The translations under genes were made by a program, and so were the position numbers. Shown in pieces: positions 42,084 to 51,070 of a DNA stretch of 64,000 bases; the first letter of the stretch is position 1, and the number at the start of each line of letters is the position of its first letter. Below the pieces are notes generated by a model that did no database searches, had not been told where the DNA came from, and worked only from the letters and a program-made list of their open reading frames with translations. This DNA comes from Microbacterium aurantiacum (GTDB lineage Bacteria > Actinomycetota > Actinomycetes > Actinomycetales > Microbacteriaceae), in assembly GCF_002872075.1 (NCBI RefSeq), contig NZ_PGGU01000016.1, positions 193,009 through 257,008 of the forward strand, written 5' to 3'.

Positions 42084-43133
42084 ATGCAACTGGGAATGGT
42101 CGGCCTCGGCCGAATGGGCGCCAACATCGCGCGTCGCATCATGCGGGAGGGGCACGAGTGCGTCGCCTACGACGTGAACTCGGATTCCGTCGCGACCCTC
42201 GTCGCCGACGGGGCGACCGGCGCTGCGAGCCTCGCCGACCTCGTCTCGTCGATGAGCGCACCCCGCGCCATCTGGCTGATGATCCCGGCCGGCTTCACCG
42301 GCGGCGTCGTCGATGAGCTCGCCGGGCTGCTCGAGCCCGGTGACATCCTGATCGACGGAGGCAACTCCAACTACCGCGACGACGTGCGGCGGGCGGCGGC
42401 CCTTCGGGAGCGCGGCATCGACTACGTCGACGTCGGAACCAGCGGAGGAGTGTTCGGCCTCGAACGCGGTTACTGCCTCATGGTCGGCGGCTCGGACGCC
42501 GCCGTCGCCACGATCGATCCGCTCCTGCGGACCATCGCTCCCGGCTCAGGAGAGATCCCCCGCACTCCCGGCCGTGAAGGCGAACTCGCCCCCGAGGAAC
42601 TCGGTTACCTGCACTGCGGCCCCGCCGGCGCCGGGCACTTCGTGAAGATGGTGCACAACGGCATCGAATACGGCATCATGGCCGCGTTCGCGGAGGGGCT
42701 CAACATCCTGGAGAACGCGGATGCCGGCATCCGCGAGGCCGAGCACTCCGCCGAGGTGGCGCCGCTGGAGGAGCCGGAGTTCTACCAGTTCGACATCGAC
42801 ACGGCGAAGGTCTCGGAGCTCTGGCGTCGCGGCTCGGTCATCTCGTCGTGGCTGCTGGATCTCACCGCCACCGCGCTGCACGCGAACCCCACCCTCGACG
42901 GACTCGCCGGCCGCGTCTCCGACTCGGGCGAGGGCCGGTGGACCGTCAAGGCCGCCGTCGACATCGGTGTGCCGGTTCCGGTGCTCGCCGCATCGCTGTT
43001 CGAGCGCTTCGCGTCACGCGACGAGGATCACTTCGCCAACCAGGTGCTCTCTGCGATGCGCCAGCAGTTCGGCGGGCATCAGGAGCTCCCGGCCGGTGAC
43101 GTGCTCGAAGCCGGTGGCAAGAAGGCCGACTGA
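42084..43133 (+). CDS. gnd: 6-phosphogluconate dehydrogenase, decarboxylating (short, NAD-type)
   Basis: The 349-residue enzyme is the short form of Gnd: the Rossmann motif GLGRMGANIARR, DGGNSNYRDD, VGTSGGVFGLERGYCLMVGG, KMVHNGIEYG, and the C-terminal domain with SLFERFASRDEDH. It converts 6-phosphogluconate to ribulose 5-phosphate. The last gene of the gntP-gntK-gnd operon. The linker PGSGEIPRTPGREGE holds the half-copy of the family A repeat. Confidence 0.92.
   Translation: MQLGMVGLGRMGANIARRIMREGHECVAYDVNSDSVATLVADGATGAASLADLVSSMSAPRAIWLMIPAGFTGGVVDELAGLLEPGDILIDGGNSNYRDDVRRAAALRERGIDYVDVGTSGGVFGLERGYCLMVGGSDAAVATIDPLLRTIAPGSGEIPRTPGREGELAPEELGYLHCGPAGAGHFVKMVHNGIEYGIMAAFAEGLNILENADAGIREAEHSAEVAPLEEPEFYQFDIDTAKVSELWRRGSVISSWLLDLTATALHANPTLDGLAGRVSDSGEGRWTVKAAVDIGVPVPVLAASLFERFASRDEDHFANQVLSAMRQQFGGHQELPAGDVLEAGGKKAD
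42541..42560 (+). repeat. Half-copy of the family A palindromic element inside gnd
   Basis: CCGGCTCAGGAGAGATCCCC in gnd matches the left arm of the elements at 7609 and 13863. It codes for GSGEIP between the two domains of the enzyme. Confidence 0.5.
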
Positions 43134-43169
43134 GACGACATCGCGAGCCCGAGTCGGGTGGGAAGGGCC

Positions 43170-43982
43170 ATGATGGATGACGTGGCCCTTCCTCTCTCCG
43201 ACCTGACCACGATGCCGGAGCCGCAGCATGTGTATGCGAGCGACGGCGTCCGGCTCGCGACGTACACCTGGGGCGAACTCGATGCCCCGGTGATCGTGAC
43301 CGTGCACGGCTTCGCGTCGAACGCCCGGGACAACTGGGTGCTCACCGGCTGGGTGCGCGACCTCACGCGCGCCGGATACCGGGTGCTCGCCCTCGATCAG
43401 CGCGGCCACGGCCTGAGTCAGAAGCCGCATCTGCCGGCGGACTATGCCATCCGCACGCTCGCGACCGACGTCGAGGCGGTGATGGATGCGTACCTCGTCG
43501 ACGATGCGCTCTACGTCGGATACTCCCTCGGCGCGCGCGTCGGCTGGGAGGTCGTCCGCGACCTTCCGCAGCGGATCGGCCGGGCGGTGCTCGGCGGCGT
43601 GCCGGACGGCATCCCCCTGGCCCGCCTGAATCTCGACCAGGTGCGGGCGTTCGTCGCCGACGGCACGCCGGTGCAGGACCCCACGACGCAGAACTACATC
43701 GCCCTCACCGAGCGCGTCGCCGGCAATGACCTGCAGGCACTCGTCGCGCTGGCGGAGGGGATGCGGAGGTCGCGGACCATCGACCCGGATCCGGCGGATG
43801 CTCCGCCGCAGCCGATCCTGTTCGCGACCGGGTCGAAGGACGCCATCATCGAAGGCTCCCGGAATCTCGCATCCGCCGCCCCGCAGGGACGCTTCTTCGA
43901 GATCCCGGACCGAAACCACTTCAACGCTCCGGGTTCGCGGGCGTTCCGCGAGGCGGCGCTGGCGTTCCTCGCGGAGGGCTGA
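43170..43982 (+). CDS. Alpha/beta hydrolase
   Basis: The protein of about 270 residues has the alpha/beta-hydrolase core: HGFASNARDNW (oxyanion region), the nucleophile GYSLGARVGW, and the His near DRNHFNAPGSRAF. The acid Asp is probably in ATGSKDAIIEG. The substrate is unknown; short acyl esters or lactones are possible. Start ATG 43170 or 43173, both after GGAAGGG. Confidence 0.85.
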   Translation: MMDDVALPLSDLTTMPEPQHVYASDGVRLATYTWGELDAPVIVTVHGFASNARDNWVLTGWVRDLTRAGYRVLALDQRGHGLSQKPHLPADYAIRTLATDVEAVMDAYLVDDALYVGYSLGARVGWEVVRDLPQRIGRAVLGGVPDGIPLARLNLDQVRAFVADGTPVQDPTTQNYIALTERVAGNDLQALVALAEGMRRSRTIDPDPADAPPQPILFATGSKDAIIEGSRNLASAAPQGRFFEIPDRNHFNAPGSRAFREAALAFLAEG

Positions 43983-44017
43983 CGCCCGTACGCCGAGGCG
44001 CGCGTCGCGCGTCGGCG

Positions 44018-44073
44018 CGCACGAGGCGACACGTTCCGCATGGGACACCACGTACGACGTGTCGCCTCGTGCG
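44018..44073. repeat. 17-bp perfect inverted repeat between convergent genes (family D)
   Basis: Arms 44018-44034 and 44057-44073 are exact reverse complements (CGCACGAGGCGACACGT). A third shorter copy, TGTCGCCTCGTG, follows at 44080-44091. The element separates the hydrolase from convergent msrA and may act as a two-way terminator. Confidence 0.8.
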
Positions 44074-44099
44074 GATGATGTCGCCTCGTGGGGCGGCAC

Positions 44100-44645
44100 T
44101 CAGGCGGTCGCGGCCTCCTCGCGCCGCGGCAGGACCCAGCCGGCGCGCGGGAAGTGGCAGGTGTAGCCGTTCGGGTAGCGGATCAGATAGTCCTGGTGCT
44201 CGGGCTCGGCCTCCCAGAACGGGCCCTCGGGCTCGATCGCGGTCACGGCCTTCGCCGGCCACAGACCGGATGCGTCGACGTCGGCGATGGTGTCGCGCGC
44301 GACCTGCTCCTGCTCGGGCGAGAGCGGGAAGATCGCCGAGCGGTAGCTCGAGCCGATGTCGTTGCCCTGGCGGTTCAGCGTCGAGGGATCGTGGATCTGG
44401 AAGAAGAACGCGAGGATGTCGCGGTAGGTCGTCTTCGTGGGATCGAAGACGATCTCGACGGCCTCCGCGTGCCCGGGGTGATTGCGGTAGGTGGCGTGAT
44501 CGTTCGAGCCGCCGGTGTAGCCGACGCGCGTGCCGAGCACGCCCGGCTGACGGCGGATCAGATCTTCCATGCCCCAGAAGCATCCGCCGGCGAGGACCGC
44601 CGTCTCGGTACCAGGGGTGCGGGTGATGTTTCCGGTGTCGCTCAT
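44100..44645 (-). CDS. msrA: Peptide-methionine (S)-S-oxide reductase
   Basis: The 181-residue enzyme has the GCFWG active site with catalytic Cys22, [30 protein letters not shown], and the C-terminal [20 protein letters not shown]. It reduces methionine sulfoxide in proteins. No msrB is seen near. Confidence 0.93.
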   Translation of the reverse strand: MSDTGNITRTPGTETAVLAGGCFWGMEDLIRRQPGVLGTRVGYTGGSNDHATYRNHPGHAEAVEIVFDPTKTTYRDILAFFFQIHDPSTLNRQGNDIGSSYRSAIFPLSPEQEQVARDTIADVDASGLWPAKAVTAIEPEGPFWEAEPEHQDYLIRYPNGYTCHFPRAGWVLPRREEAATA

Positions 44646-44840
44646 GGTGTCTGCTCCTCGATGCTGGTGCCTCTGATGCCGCCGGCTCGCGGCACCATGG
44701 GGTACAACGCACGGATGCCTCGTTTTGGTCCCGACGCATCACCAGTCTCGTCCCTCCCGCGCCGAAGCGCACTCTCGGGCGTTCGCCGCGCCATCCGACG
44801 TGGATAGAGTTGCTAACCGGATCCAGATACAGGGGGACAC

Positions 44841-45758
44841 ATGTCGGTTGGTCTGCTCGCCGTCGTCGACGACATCCTGAGCGCAGCGCTCAAGGCATCC
44901 GCGAAGGCCGCGGGTGTCGTCATCGACGACGCCGCCGTGACGCCGCAGTACGTGCAGGGCATCACGCCCGCGCGCGAGTTGCCCGTCGTCGGCAAGATCG
45001 CCCTCGGCTCGCTCGCGAACAAGTTCCTCGTCATCATCCCGGCGGCGCTTCTGCTGACGGCTTTCGCGCCCTTCGTGCTGCCGTACCTGCTCATCATCGG
45101 CGGCGCCTATCTGTGCTTCGAGGGCGCCGAGAAGGTGCTCGAGTGGTTCGGCGTGCAGCACGGGCACGGCGAGGAGGAATCCCGCGACGAGAAGCGGCTC
45201 GTGCTCGGCGCCGTGCGCACCGACCTCATCCTCTCGACCGAGATCATGCTCATCTCGCTCGCCGGGCTCGACGCGGGCATGGGCATCTGGATGACCCTCG
45301 CCGTGCTCTCCGTGATCGCCCTGCTGATGACCGGCGTCGTCTACGGTGCGGTGGCGCTGCTGGTGAAGATCGACGACATCGGCCTGCGGATGGCCCAGAG
45401 CGGCACCGCACACGTCGTCCGCACCGGCAACCGCATCGTGAACTCGATGCCCGCCGTGTTCCGCTTCATCAGCATCCTCGGCACCGTCGCGATGCTCTGG
45501 GTCGGCGGCCACCTCGTGCTCGTCAACCTCGCCGAGGTGGGTGTGCACTTCGGTGCAGACATCCTGCACGGCATCGAGCACGCCCTCGAACCGCTCGGAG
45601 CCGTAGTGGTCTGGATCGGCGACACGCTCTTCTCCGCGATCGCCGGCCTCGTGCTCGGTCTCGCGATCGTCGGAGTGGTACTGCTGATCGCGCGGATGCT
45701 GGGCAAGAAGCCGAATTTCCACGAGGGTGAGGAGTCCCCGGCAGACGTTCACGTCTGA
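44841..45758 (+). CDS. DUF808-family membrane protein
   Basis: The 305-residue protein belongs to the DUF808 family, with VVDDILSAALKASAKAAGVVIDDAAVTPQYVQG and FLVIIPAALLLTAFAPFVLPYLLIIGG at the N-terminus, GVQHGHGEEESRDEKRLVLGAVRTDLILSTEI in the centre and several more helices. Its function is not known. Confidence 0.85.
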   Translation: MSVGLLAVVDDILSAALKASAKAAGVVIDDAAVTPQYVQGITPARELPVVGKIALGSLANKFLVIIPAALLLTAFAPFVLPYLLIIGGAYLCFEGAEKVLEWFGVQHGHGEEESRDEKRLVLGAVRTDLILSTEIMLISLAGLDAGMGIWMTLAVLSVIALLMTGVVYGAVALLVKIDDIGLRMAQSGTAHVVRTGNRIVNSMPAVFRFISILGTVAMLWVGGHLVLVNLAEVGVHFGADILHGIEHALEPLGAVVVWIGDTLFSAIAGLVLGLAIVGVVLLIARMLGKKPNFHEGEESPADVHV

Positions 45759-45785
45759 CAGGCCTCACGATCGAAGGAGTCTCGC

Positions 45786-46247
45786 GTGACCGATGCTGTG
45801 CGCCCCGCTCCTTCGGCGACGTCGACCAACCTGGGTGCTGCGTTCTTCGTCTGGGTTTCCGCTCTCGGGCCGGCCATTCTTGCGTGGTCCTCGCTGACCA
45901 CTGGTTTCCCGATGCTCGGCGCAGAAGGCATGAGCGGAGCATTCGCTCACGTCCCCCTGGTACTCGGCGGACTCGCCGCCGTCCTTGTCGCTGCCACGAT
46001 CTACATCGGCGTCCTCGCTCACCGCGGATCCCGCATTGCTCTGGTCTGGTCGACCATCTCCGCCGCCCTGCAGGTGCTCATCCCGTTGTTCCTCGCGCCT
46101 ATTTCCTTGCGCCCCTTAATCGACCCCCTCATCGAGGATAAGTCGCCCTATCTCATCGTGGGCGTCGGTCCTCTTGTGAGCGCGGTACTCGCCATCATCG
46201 CCGTGATCATCATCGCCCGGTCACGCAGAGCACCGCCGCGCGCCTGA
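45786..46247 (+). CDS. Hypothetical four-helix membrane protein
   Basis: The 153-residue protein has four membrane helices (AAFFVWVSALGPAILAW, VPLVLGGLAAVLVAATIYIGVLA, LVWSTISAALQVLIPLFLAPI and LVSAVLAIIAVIIIARS) and no motif. The GTG start follows GAAGGAGT by five bases. The gene ends in a terminator hairpin. Confidence 0.65.
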   Translation: MTDAVRPAPSATSTNLGAAFFVWVSALGPAILAWSSLTTGFPMLGAEGMSGAFAHVPLVLGGLAAVLVAATIYIGVLAHRGSRIALVWSTISAALQVLIPLFLAPISLRPLIDPLIEDKSPYLIVGVGPLVSAVLAIIAVIIIARSRRAPPRA

Positions 46248-46275
46248 GGCTCATGCTGTCGTCATGAGCCTCAGG
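46243..46275. terminator. 13-bp hairpin terminator between convergent genes
   Basis: CCTGAGGCTCATG (46243-46255) pairs with CATGAGCCTCAGG (46263-46275) with a 7-base loop. It lies at the stop of the hypothetical gene and 15 bp before the convergent uricase stop. Confidence 0.8.
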
Positions 46276-46289
46276 GCGTGCAGCGCTGT

Positions 46290-47243
46290 TCAGCAGAACG
46301 CGGTCGCCGCCTCCCATGCCTGCGGAACCTCGGCCTGTCCCTCGCGAGTCACGGTCGCCTCGATCAGGCCGTAGGAGCGGTCGGAGGCGAAGAAGACCTC
46401 GTTCGGGTTGTCGAGTCCGAACGGGGAGAGATCGACGACGAAGTGGTGCTTGTTCGGCATCGACAGGCGGATCTCGGCGATCTCGGGGTGCGCTTCGAGC
46501 ACGAGACGGCCCATGTCGAACAGCGTGGCCTGCAAGGCCGCCGAATAGCGGCGCGTGAACTCCTCGAGGAGCAGGCGCTTGACGTCGTCGTAGATCGCCG
46601 TGAAGTCGAGCTCGCGCGCCTCCTCGCCCTCCGCGTATCGCCAGCGAGCGGTGACGTCGGTCGCGAGGATGCGGTCGGTCGTCTCCTGGAGCGAGGTGTA
46701 GCGATCCTTCGGGTAGCCGACGAAACCCGACTGCGTGGTCTTCAGCACGGTCAGGCCCTTGAGCCCTCCGATGATGTGCCGCCGCGCGCCGTCCGCGACG
46801 ACGACCGCGGTGCGCGTGACCTGCCCGTTGCGCACGAAGGAATGATCGTGCTCGGCACCGTCGACCCGGATGCGATCCCAGGCGTAGCTCTCGGCGAGCC
46901 AGCGCCCGCCGTCGACCCAGGCGAACTCGCCGGTGAAGTGATCGGACAGGCGCAGCAGGAAACTCTCCGGCGAGCCGATGCCGTCACGGGCGAAGGCGAA
47001 AATGGTGTTCTTCTGCGTGTCGGTGGCCACGACGTGCGCGTTGTCGCCGGCCAGATGGGCGGCCTGGAAATCGCCTCGCAGCTGCGAAGTGACGTTCAGG
47101 TCTTCGATCTCGTGCCGATCGCTGTCGCGGGTCACCTTGACGACGCGCACCTCCGCCTTTCCGTACTGGTTGTGGCCCAGGACGATGCGGTCGGTCGTGG
47201 TCGTCATCTCGGTCTCCGTCGAACGAGTCAGGGTGTCGGTCAT
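46290..47243 (-). CDS. Urate oxidase (uricase)
   Basis: The 317-residue enzyme oxidises urate to 5-hydroxyisourate and makes hydrogen peroxide. It has HNQYGKAEVRVVKVTRD, NAHVVATDTQKNTIFAFAR and NKHHFVVDLSPFGLDNPNEVF, the three uricase signatures with the catalytic Lys-Thr-His set. It is the last gene of the eight-gene leftward operon that begins with hyi, and 6 bp after uraH. Confidence 0.95.
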   Translation of the reverse strand: MTDTLTRSTETEMTTTTDRIVLGHNQYGKAEVRVVKVTRDSDRHEIEDLNVTSQLRGDFQAAHLAGDNAHVVATDTQKNTIFAFARDGIGSPESFLLRLSDHFTGEFAWVDGGRWLAESYAWDRIRVDGAEHDHSFVRNGQVTRTAVVVADGARRHIIGGLKGLTVLKTTQSGFVGYPKDRYTSLQETTDRILATDVTARWRYAEGEEARELDFTAIYDDVKRLLLEEFTRRYSAALQATLFDMGRLVLEAHPEIAEIRLSMPNKHHFVVDLSPFGLDNPNEVFFASDRSYGLIEATVTREGQAEVPQAWEAATAFC

Positions 47244-47249
47244 GATGGT

Positions 47250-47606
47250 TCAGCTTCCTCGGTAGGTCGAATAGGCGAAAGGGCTCAGCAGCAGGGGCAC
47301 GTGATAGTGCCGCGTCTCGTCATCGATGACGAAGGTGAGCTGAGCCTCGGGAAAGAAGGTCGGGGTGCTTCGGCTCGCGAAGTACGCGCCGGTGTCGAAC
47401 CGGAGGCGGTAGGTGCCGGCGGGGACGGTCTCCGGGCCGAGCTGCTTCGCTCGGCCGTCGGCATCGGTCACGGCTTCGGCCAGGAGCTGCCACTCCCCGT
47501 CACGGAGAGCGGACAACTGGACCGCCACACCCGGGGCAGGGAGCCCCTGGGCGGCATCGAGCACATGCGTGGTGATGTGCGACACGTTCGACGGCGATGC
47601 GGTCAT
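47250..47606 (-). CDS. uraH: 5-hydroxyisourate hydrolase
   Basis: The 118-residue protein is a transthyretin-like hydrolase, with HITTHVLDAAQGLPAPGV (catalytic His), RLRFDTGAYF and the C-terminal signature YSTYRGS. It converts 5-hydroxyisourate to OHCU. The ATG at 47606 overlaps the uraD stop. Confidence 0.93.
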   Translation of the reverse strand: MTASPSNVSHITTHVLDAAQGLPAPGVAVQLSALRDGEWQLLAEAVTDADGRAKQLGPETVPAGTYRLRFDTGAYFASRSTPTFFPEAQLTFVIDDETRHYHVPLLLSPFAYSTYRGS

Positions 47607-48100
47607 GCGGTCACGGTTCCCTTCAATCGGAGCAATGCGATCTCGCGCAGTTGACCTGCGACGACGCGTTCCTCGGCGACGGCATCATTCTGCAGCCGAT
47701 CCCGCAGAGCCGACAGGATCTCCTGCGCACTGCGGCCGGCGGCACGGATCAGGAAGACCCGGCCGAACTGCTCCTCGTACCGGCGGTTCCCCTCACGAAG
47801 CGCCTGCTGGACCTCGGAGTCGGCGGGGTCCACCCCGGTCTGCTCGGAGCGCGACATCGCCGCCTCCCGGCTATCACCGTCGGCGCGCTCGCCGATCCGC
47901 GGATGGTGCGCCAGCGCGGCCTCGATCTCCTCCGCGATGAAGGGATCCGCCGCCTCGCCGGCCACGATCATGAGATCGTCGACGGTGGCGTACGGACGAC
48001 GGTCGGCGATGCCCTCGCACCACCGCGTCACGTCGACGCACGGTCGGAGCACGGCGATCGCATCGCCCCGATCCGCGCGATTGAACTCGTCGAGCAGCAT
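47603..48100 (-). CDS. uraD: 2-oxo-4-hydroxy-4-carboxy-5-ureidoimidazoline (OHCU) decarboxylase
   Basis: The 165-residue protein has the OHCU decarboxylase features: EEIEAALAHHPRIGERAD with the catalytic His-Pro, then the RRYEEQFGRVFLIRAAGRSAQEILSALRDRL helix. It converts OHCU to S-allantoin. It is 3 bp after the peroxiredoxin stop in the same operon. Confidence 0.92.
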   Translation of the reverse strand: MLLDEFNRADRGDAIAVLRPCVDVTRWCEGIADRRPYATVDDLMIVAGEAADPFIAEEIEAALAHHPRIGERADGDSREAAMSRSEQTGVDPADSEVQQALREGNRRYEEQFGRVFLIRAAGRSAQEILSALRDRLQNDAVAEERVVAGQLREIALLRLKGTVTA

Positions 48101-48103
48101 CCG

Positions 48104-48592
48104 TCACGCTCCCCTCTGCACCGCGAGCGATTCGCGAAGACGGGCGACATGACCCTCCGGGTCGACGTTGTACTCGATCGACGACACGACACCCTCGGCG
48201 TCGATGACGGCGGTCGTCCGGATCAGCCCGTCGAAGGTCCGCCCGTTGCGCTTCTTCTGCCCCCACGCGCCCCAGGCCCTGGCGACGGCGGAATCCTCGT
48301 CGGAGAGCAGCGGGAAGCTCAGCTGCTCCGCCGCCGCGAACTCGGCGAGCTTCGCGACCGGGTCGGGCGAGATCCCGATGACCGCATACCCCGCGCTCTG
48401 GAACGAACCGAGGTTGTCACGGAAATCGCATGCCTCGGTCGTGCACCCGGGTGTGAAGGCGGCCGGGTAGAAGTACACGATCACAGGCGTGCCACGCAGC
48501 TCTGCGAGGGTGCGCACCGTGCCGGTCGCGTCGGTGAGGGAGAAGTCGGGGGCGGTCTGACCGACCTCCAGTTCTTCTGAGGAGTTGATCAT
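48104..48592 (-). CDS. bcp: Peroxiredoxin, BCP/PrxQ type
   Basis: The 162-residue protein has the atypical 2-Cys peroxiredoxin signature TPGCTTEACDFRD, with peroxidatic Cys and a second Cys five residues later, so it can form an intramolecular disulfide. It reduces peroxide with thioredoxin. Its place inside the uricase operon suits it to peroxide made by urate oxidase. The ATG overlaps the stop of the glycerate kinase-allantoinase gene (ATGA). Confidence 0.9.
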   Translation of the reverse strand: MINSSEELEVGQTAPDFSLTDATGTVRTLAELRGTPVIVYFYPAAFTPGCTTEACDFRDNLGSFQSAGYAVIGISPDPVAKLAEFAAAEQLSFPLLSDEDSAVARAWGAWGQKKRNGRTFDGLIRTTAVIDAEGVVSSIEYNVDPEGHVARLRESLAVQRGA

Positions 48593-51069
48593 GAGCGTGC
48601 TCCATTCTCGATACCGGCGCGACGCAGCAGCCGTCCGCGCGGAACGTCCTTCTCGACCGGAATCCCGGCCAGGTAGGTCGTCCGCACGACACCGCTCAGC
48701 TCGCGACCGTCGTAGGGGGTGATCGGATGCCGGTGCGCCAGCGCGGCGGCATCCACGGTGAAGGTCTCCTCGGGGGCGAAGACGACGAAGTCGGCGGCGC
48801 TGCCCTCGCGGATGCGGCCCTTGTCGGCCAGTCCGACGCGAGCCGCCGGCTTCTCGGCCATGAGTGCCACGACGTGCTCGAGGGCGAGTCCACGCCGGCG
48901 CGCCTCGGTCCACACCAGAGGAAGCCCCAGCTGCAGTGACGCGATGCCGCCCCAAGCGACCGCGAAGTCCCCGTCGCCGGCGAACTTCATCTCGGGCGTC
49001 GAGGGCGAGTGGTCCGAGACGATGAAGTCGATCGTGCCGTCCGCGATCCCGCGCCACAACTCGTCGCGGTTGCCCTTCTCGCGGATCGGCGGGCAGCACT
49101 TGAACGCGGTGTTCCCCGCCGGGATGTCCTCGGCGGCGAGCGTCAGGTAGTGCGGGCAAGTCTCGACGCTCAGATCGACGCCGTCGACGCGGGCCGCGGC
49201 GATCCGGCCCAGCGAATCGGCGTTGGACAGGTGCAGGATGTGCGCCCGGACGCCGGTGTCCACCGCGCCGCGGATGACCTCGGCGATCGCCGCGTCCTCG
49301 GCGGACCGGGGGCGCGAGGCGAGGAACGGCGCGTAGTCTCGACTGCCCGCCTGGATGGACTCCTCGATGATGTGCGCGTCTTCGGCGTGCACGATGAGCA
49401 TCGAGCCGAGGCCGGCCAGCACCGCCATCGCCTGACGCATCTCCTCCACCGAGAGGTCGGGGAACTCGTCGACGCCCGACGGCAGCAGGAAGCACTTGAA
49501 CCCGAAGACGCCTTCGTCGTGCAACGGCGCCAGGTCGGCGAGATTGCCCGGAACGGCACCGCCCCAGAATCCGACGTCGACGAAGACGCGGCCATCGGCG
49601 ACGGCACGCTTCTCGTCGAGGGCTGCGACCGAGACGGTCGGCGGGATGCTGTTCAGCGGCATGTCGACGATGGTGGTGACGCCGCCGGCTGCGGCGGCGC
49701 GGGTGGCGGACTCGAAGCCCTCCCACTCGGTACGGCCGGGTTCGTTCACGTGCACGTGCGTGTCGACCAGGCCCGGCAGCAGCACCTCGTCAGCGGAGAG
49801 TTCGACGATGTGGTCGGCATCCAGTTCGGCCCCGGCAGGAGCGATCCGAGCGATGCAGCCAGCGCGCACGCCGATCTCGGCATCCGCGAATGCGCCGTCG
49901 ATGAGCGCGCGGCCGCGAAGGACGACGTCGTAGCGTGGCACCGGCATGGCCCGCACCATACTCTCTGCGAGCTCTTCGAGCAGCACTCCGGCGTTCTTCA
50001 TGCTCCGCTCGGGATCCGGCTCCAGCTCCGAGAGCGCGCGCACCCCGGCGAAACCGGCATCGGCGACGACCTCTGCGGAGAGCGTGGTGCGCCCGCACAC
50101 CGCGTACACGGGAACACCGGCAGCGGCTGCGGCACGCGCGACGCCGACCGGGGTCTTGCCCATCAGGCTCTGCTCGTCGAGGCTGCCTTCTCCGGTGATG
50201 ACGGCGTCAGCCCCGCGCAGACGATCGGCCAGACCTGTCATCTCGAGGACGACGTCGATGCCCGCGCGCCTCTTCGCGCCGAGTGCGATCGCGGCGAAGC
50301 CGACACCGCCGGCGGCTCCGGCGCCGGCCCGCGATGACGCTTCGGCGGCGGGAACGGCCAGCGCATCGCCGGTCGCGGCGAGCACCTCGACCAGACGCGC
50401 GAGTGCGGCATCCAACACGGTGACATCGGCCGGCGAGGCACCCTTCTGCGGAGCGAAGACCGCTGCGGCACCCGACGGCCCGACGAGCACGTTGTCGACG
50501 TCGCTCGCCAGGGTGATCTCCGTCTCGGCCAGACGCGGATCCAGGCCCTTCAGATCGACCTCTGCCAGGCCCGCAAGGGCGCCGCCCCCGACCGGGAGCT
50601 CGCGACCCGCATCGTCGAGGAAGCGCGCGCCGAGCGCCTGCAGCAGGCCGGCGCCGCCGTCGGTCGAGGCGCTGCCGCCGATCCCCAGCACGATACGCCG
50701 GCATCCGGCATCCAGCGCCGCTCGCACGAGCTGACCGGTGCCGAGACTCGTCGCGCCGAGCGCATCCTTGCGCCCGTCGGGCAGCAGGTCGAGCCCGGAG
50801 GCCCGCGCCATCTCGATGACAGCCTCGCCGTCGCGCACAGCGAACGCCGCGTCGACCTGCTCACCCGTGGGACCGGCCACCACCGCTGTGCGCCGCTCGA
50901 ACCCGGCCGCCAGCACGGCATCCAGGGTCCCCTCGCCGCCATCGGCGACGGGGATGGCGACGACCTCGATCGAGGGATCGGCTCGACGAGCCCCAGAGGC
51001 GACCCGTTCGGCCACCTCGGGGGCCGTGAGCGACCCCTTGAACTTGTCCGGAGCGATGACCAGCCGCAT
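48589..51069 (-). CDS. Glycerate kinase - allantoinase fusion
   Basis: One reading frame encodes 826 residues. Residues 1-374 are a glycerate 2-kinase of the GlxK/GarK type (MRLVIAPDKFKGSLTAPEVA, GIGGSASTDGGAGLLQALG, ITGEGSLDEQSLMGKTPVGVA). Residues about 378-826 are an allantoinase: VDTHVHVNEPGRTEWEGF binds metal, GFKCFLLPSG holds the carboxylated Lys, HAEDAHIIEES, HLSNADSL and SDHSPSTPEMK complete the site. The Met375 codon (49947) is where a separate allB would begin; no stop precedes it. The kinase completes glyoxylate-to-glycerate assimilation and the allantoinase starts allantoin breakdown. The gene starts 1 bp after gcl. A lost stop codon or a sequencing error could also give this frame, but both domains look intact. 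Confidence 0.88.
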   Translation of the reverse strand: MRLVIAPDKFKGSLTAPEVAERVASGARRADPSIEVVAIPVADGGEGTLDAVLAAGFERRTAVVAGPTGEQVDAAFAVRDGEAVIEMARASGLDLLPDGRKDALGATSLGTGQLVRAALDAGCRRIVLGIGGSASTDGGAGLLQALGARFLDDAGRELPVGGGALAGLAEVDLKGLDPRLAETEITLASDVDNVLVGPSGAAAVFAPQKGASPADVTVLDAALARLVEVLAATGDALAVPAAEASSRAGAGAAGGVGFAAIALGAKRRAGIDVVLEMTGLADRLRGADAVITGEGSLDEQSLMGKTPVGVARAAAAAGVPVYAVCGRTTLSAEVVADAGFAGVRALSELEPDPERSMKNAGVLLEELAESMVRAMPVPRYDVVLRGRALIDGAFADAEIGVRAGCIARIAPAGAELDADHIVELSADEVLLPGLVDTHVHVNEPGRTEWEGFESATRAAAAGGVTTIVDMPLNSIPPTVSVAALDEKRAVADGRVFVDVGFWGGAVPGNLADLAPLHDEGVFGFKCFLLPSGVDEFPDLSVEEMRQAMAVLAGLGSMLIVHAEDAHIIEESIQAGSRDYAPFLASRPRSAEDAAIAEVIRGAVDTGVRAHILHLSNADSLGRIAAARVDGVDLSVETCPHYLTLAAEDIPAGNTAFKCCPPIREKGNRDELWRGIADGTIDFIVSDHSPSTPEMKFAGDGDFAVAWGGIASLQLGLPLVWTEARRRGLALEHVVALMAEKPAARVGLADKGRIREGSAADFVVFAPEETFTVDAAALAHRHPITPYDGRELSGVVRTTYLAGIPVEKDVPRGRLLRRAGIENGARS

Positions 51070-51070
51070 G

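Noticed and set aside
48589-51069. Frameshift as explanation of the kinase-allantoinase fusion
   Set aside because: Both domains are in the same frame with intact motifs; only loss of a stop codon, not a frameshift, could be at issue.
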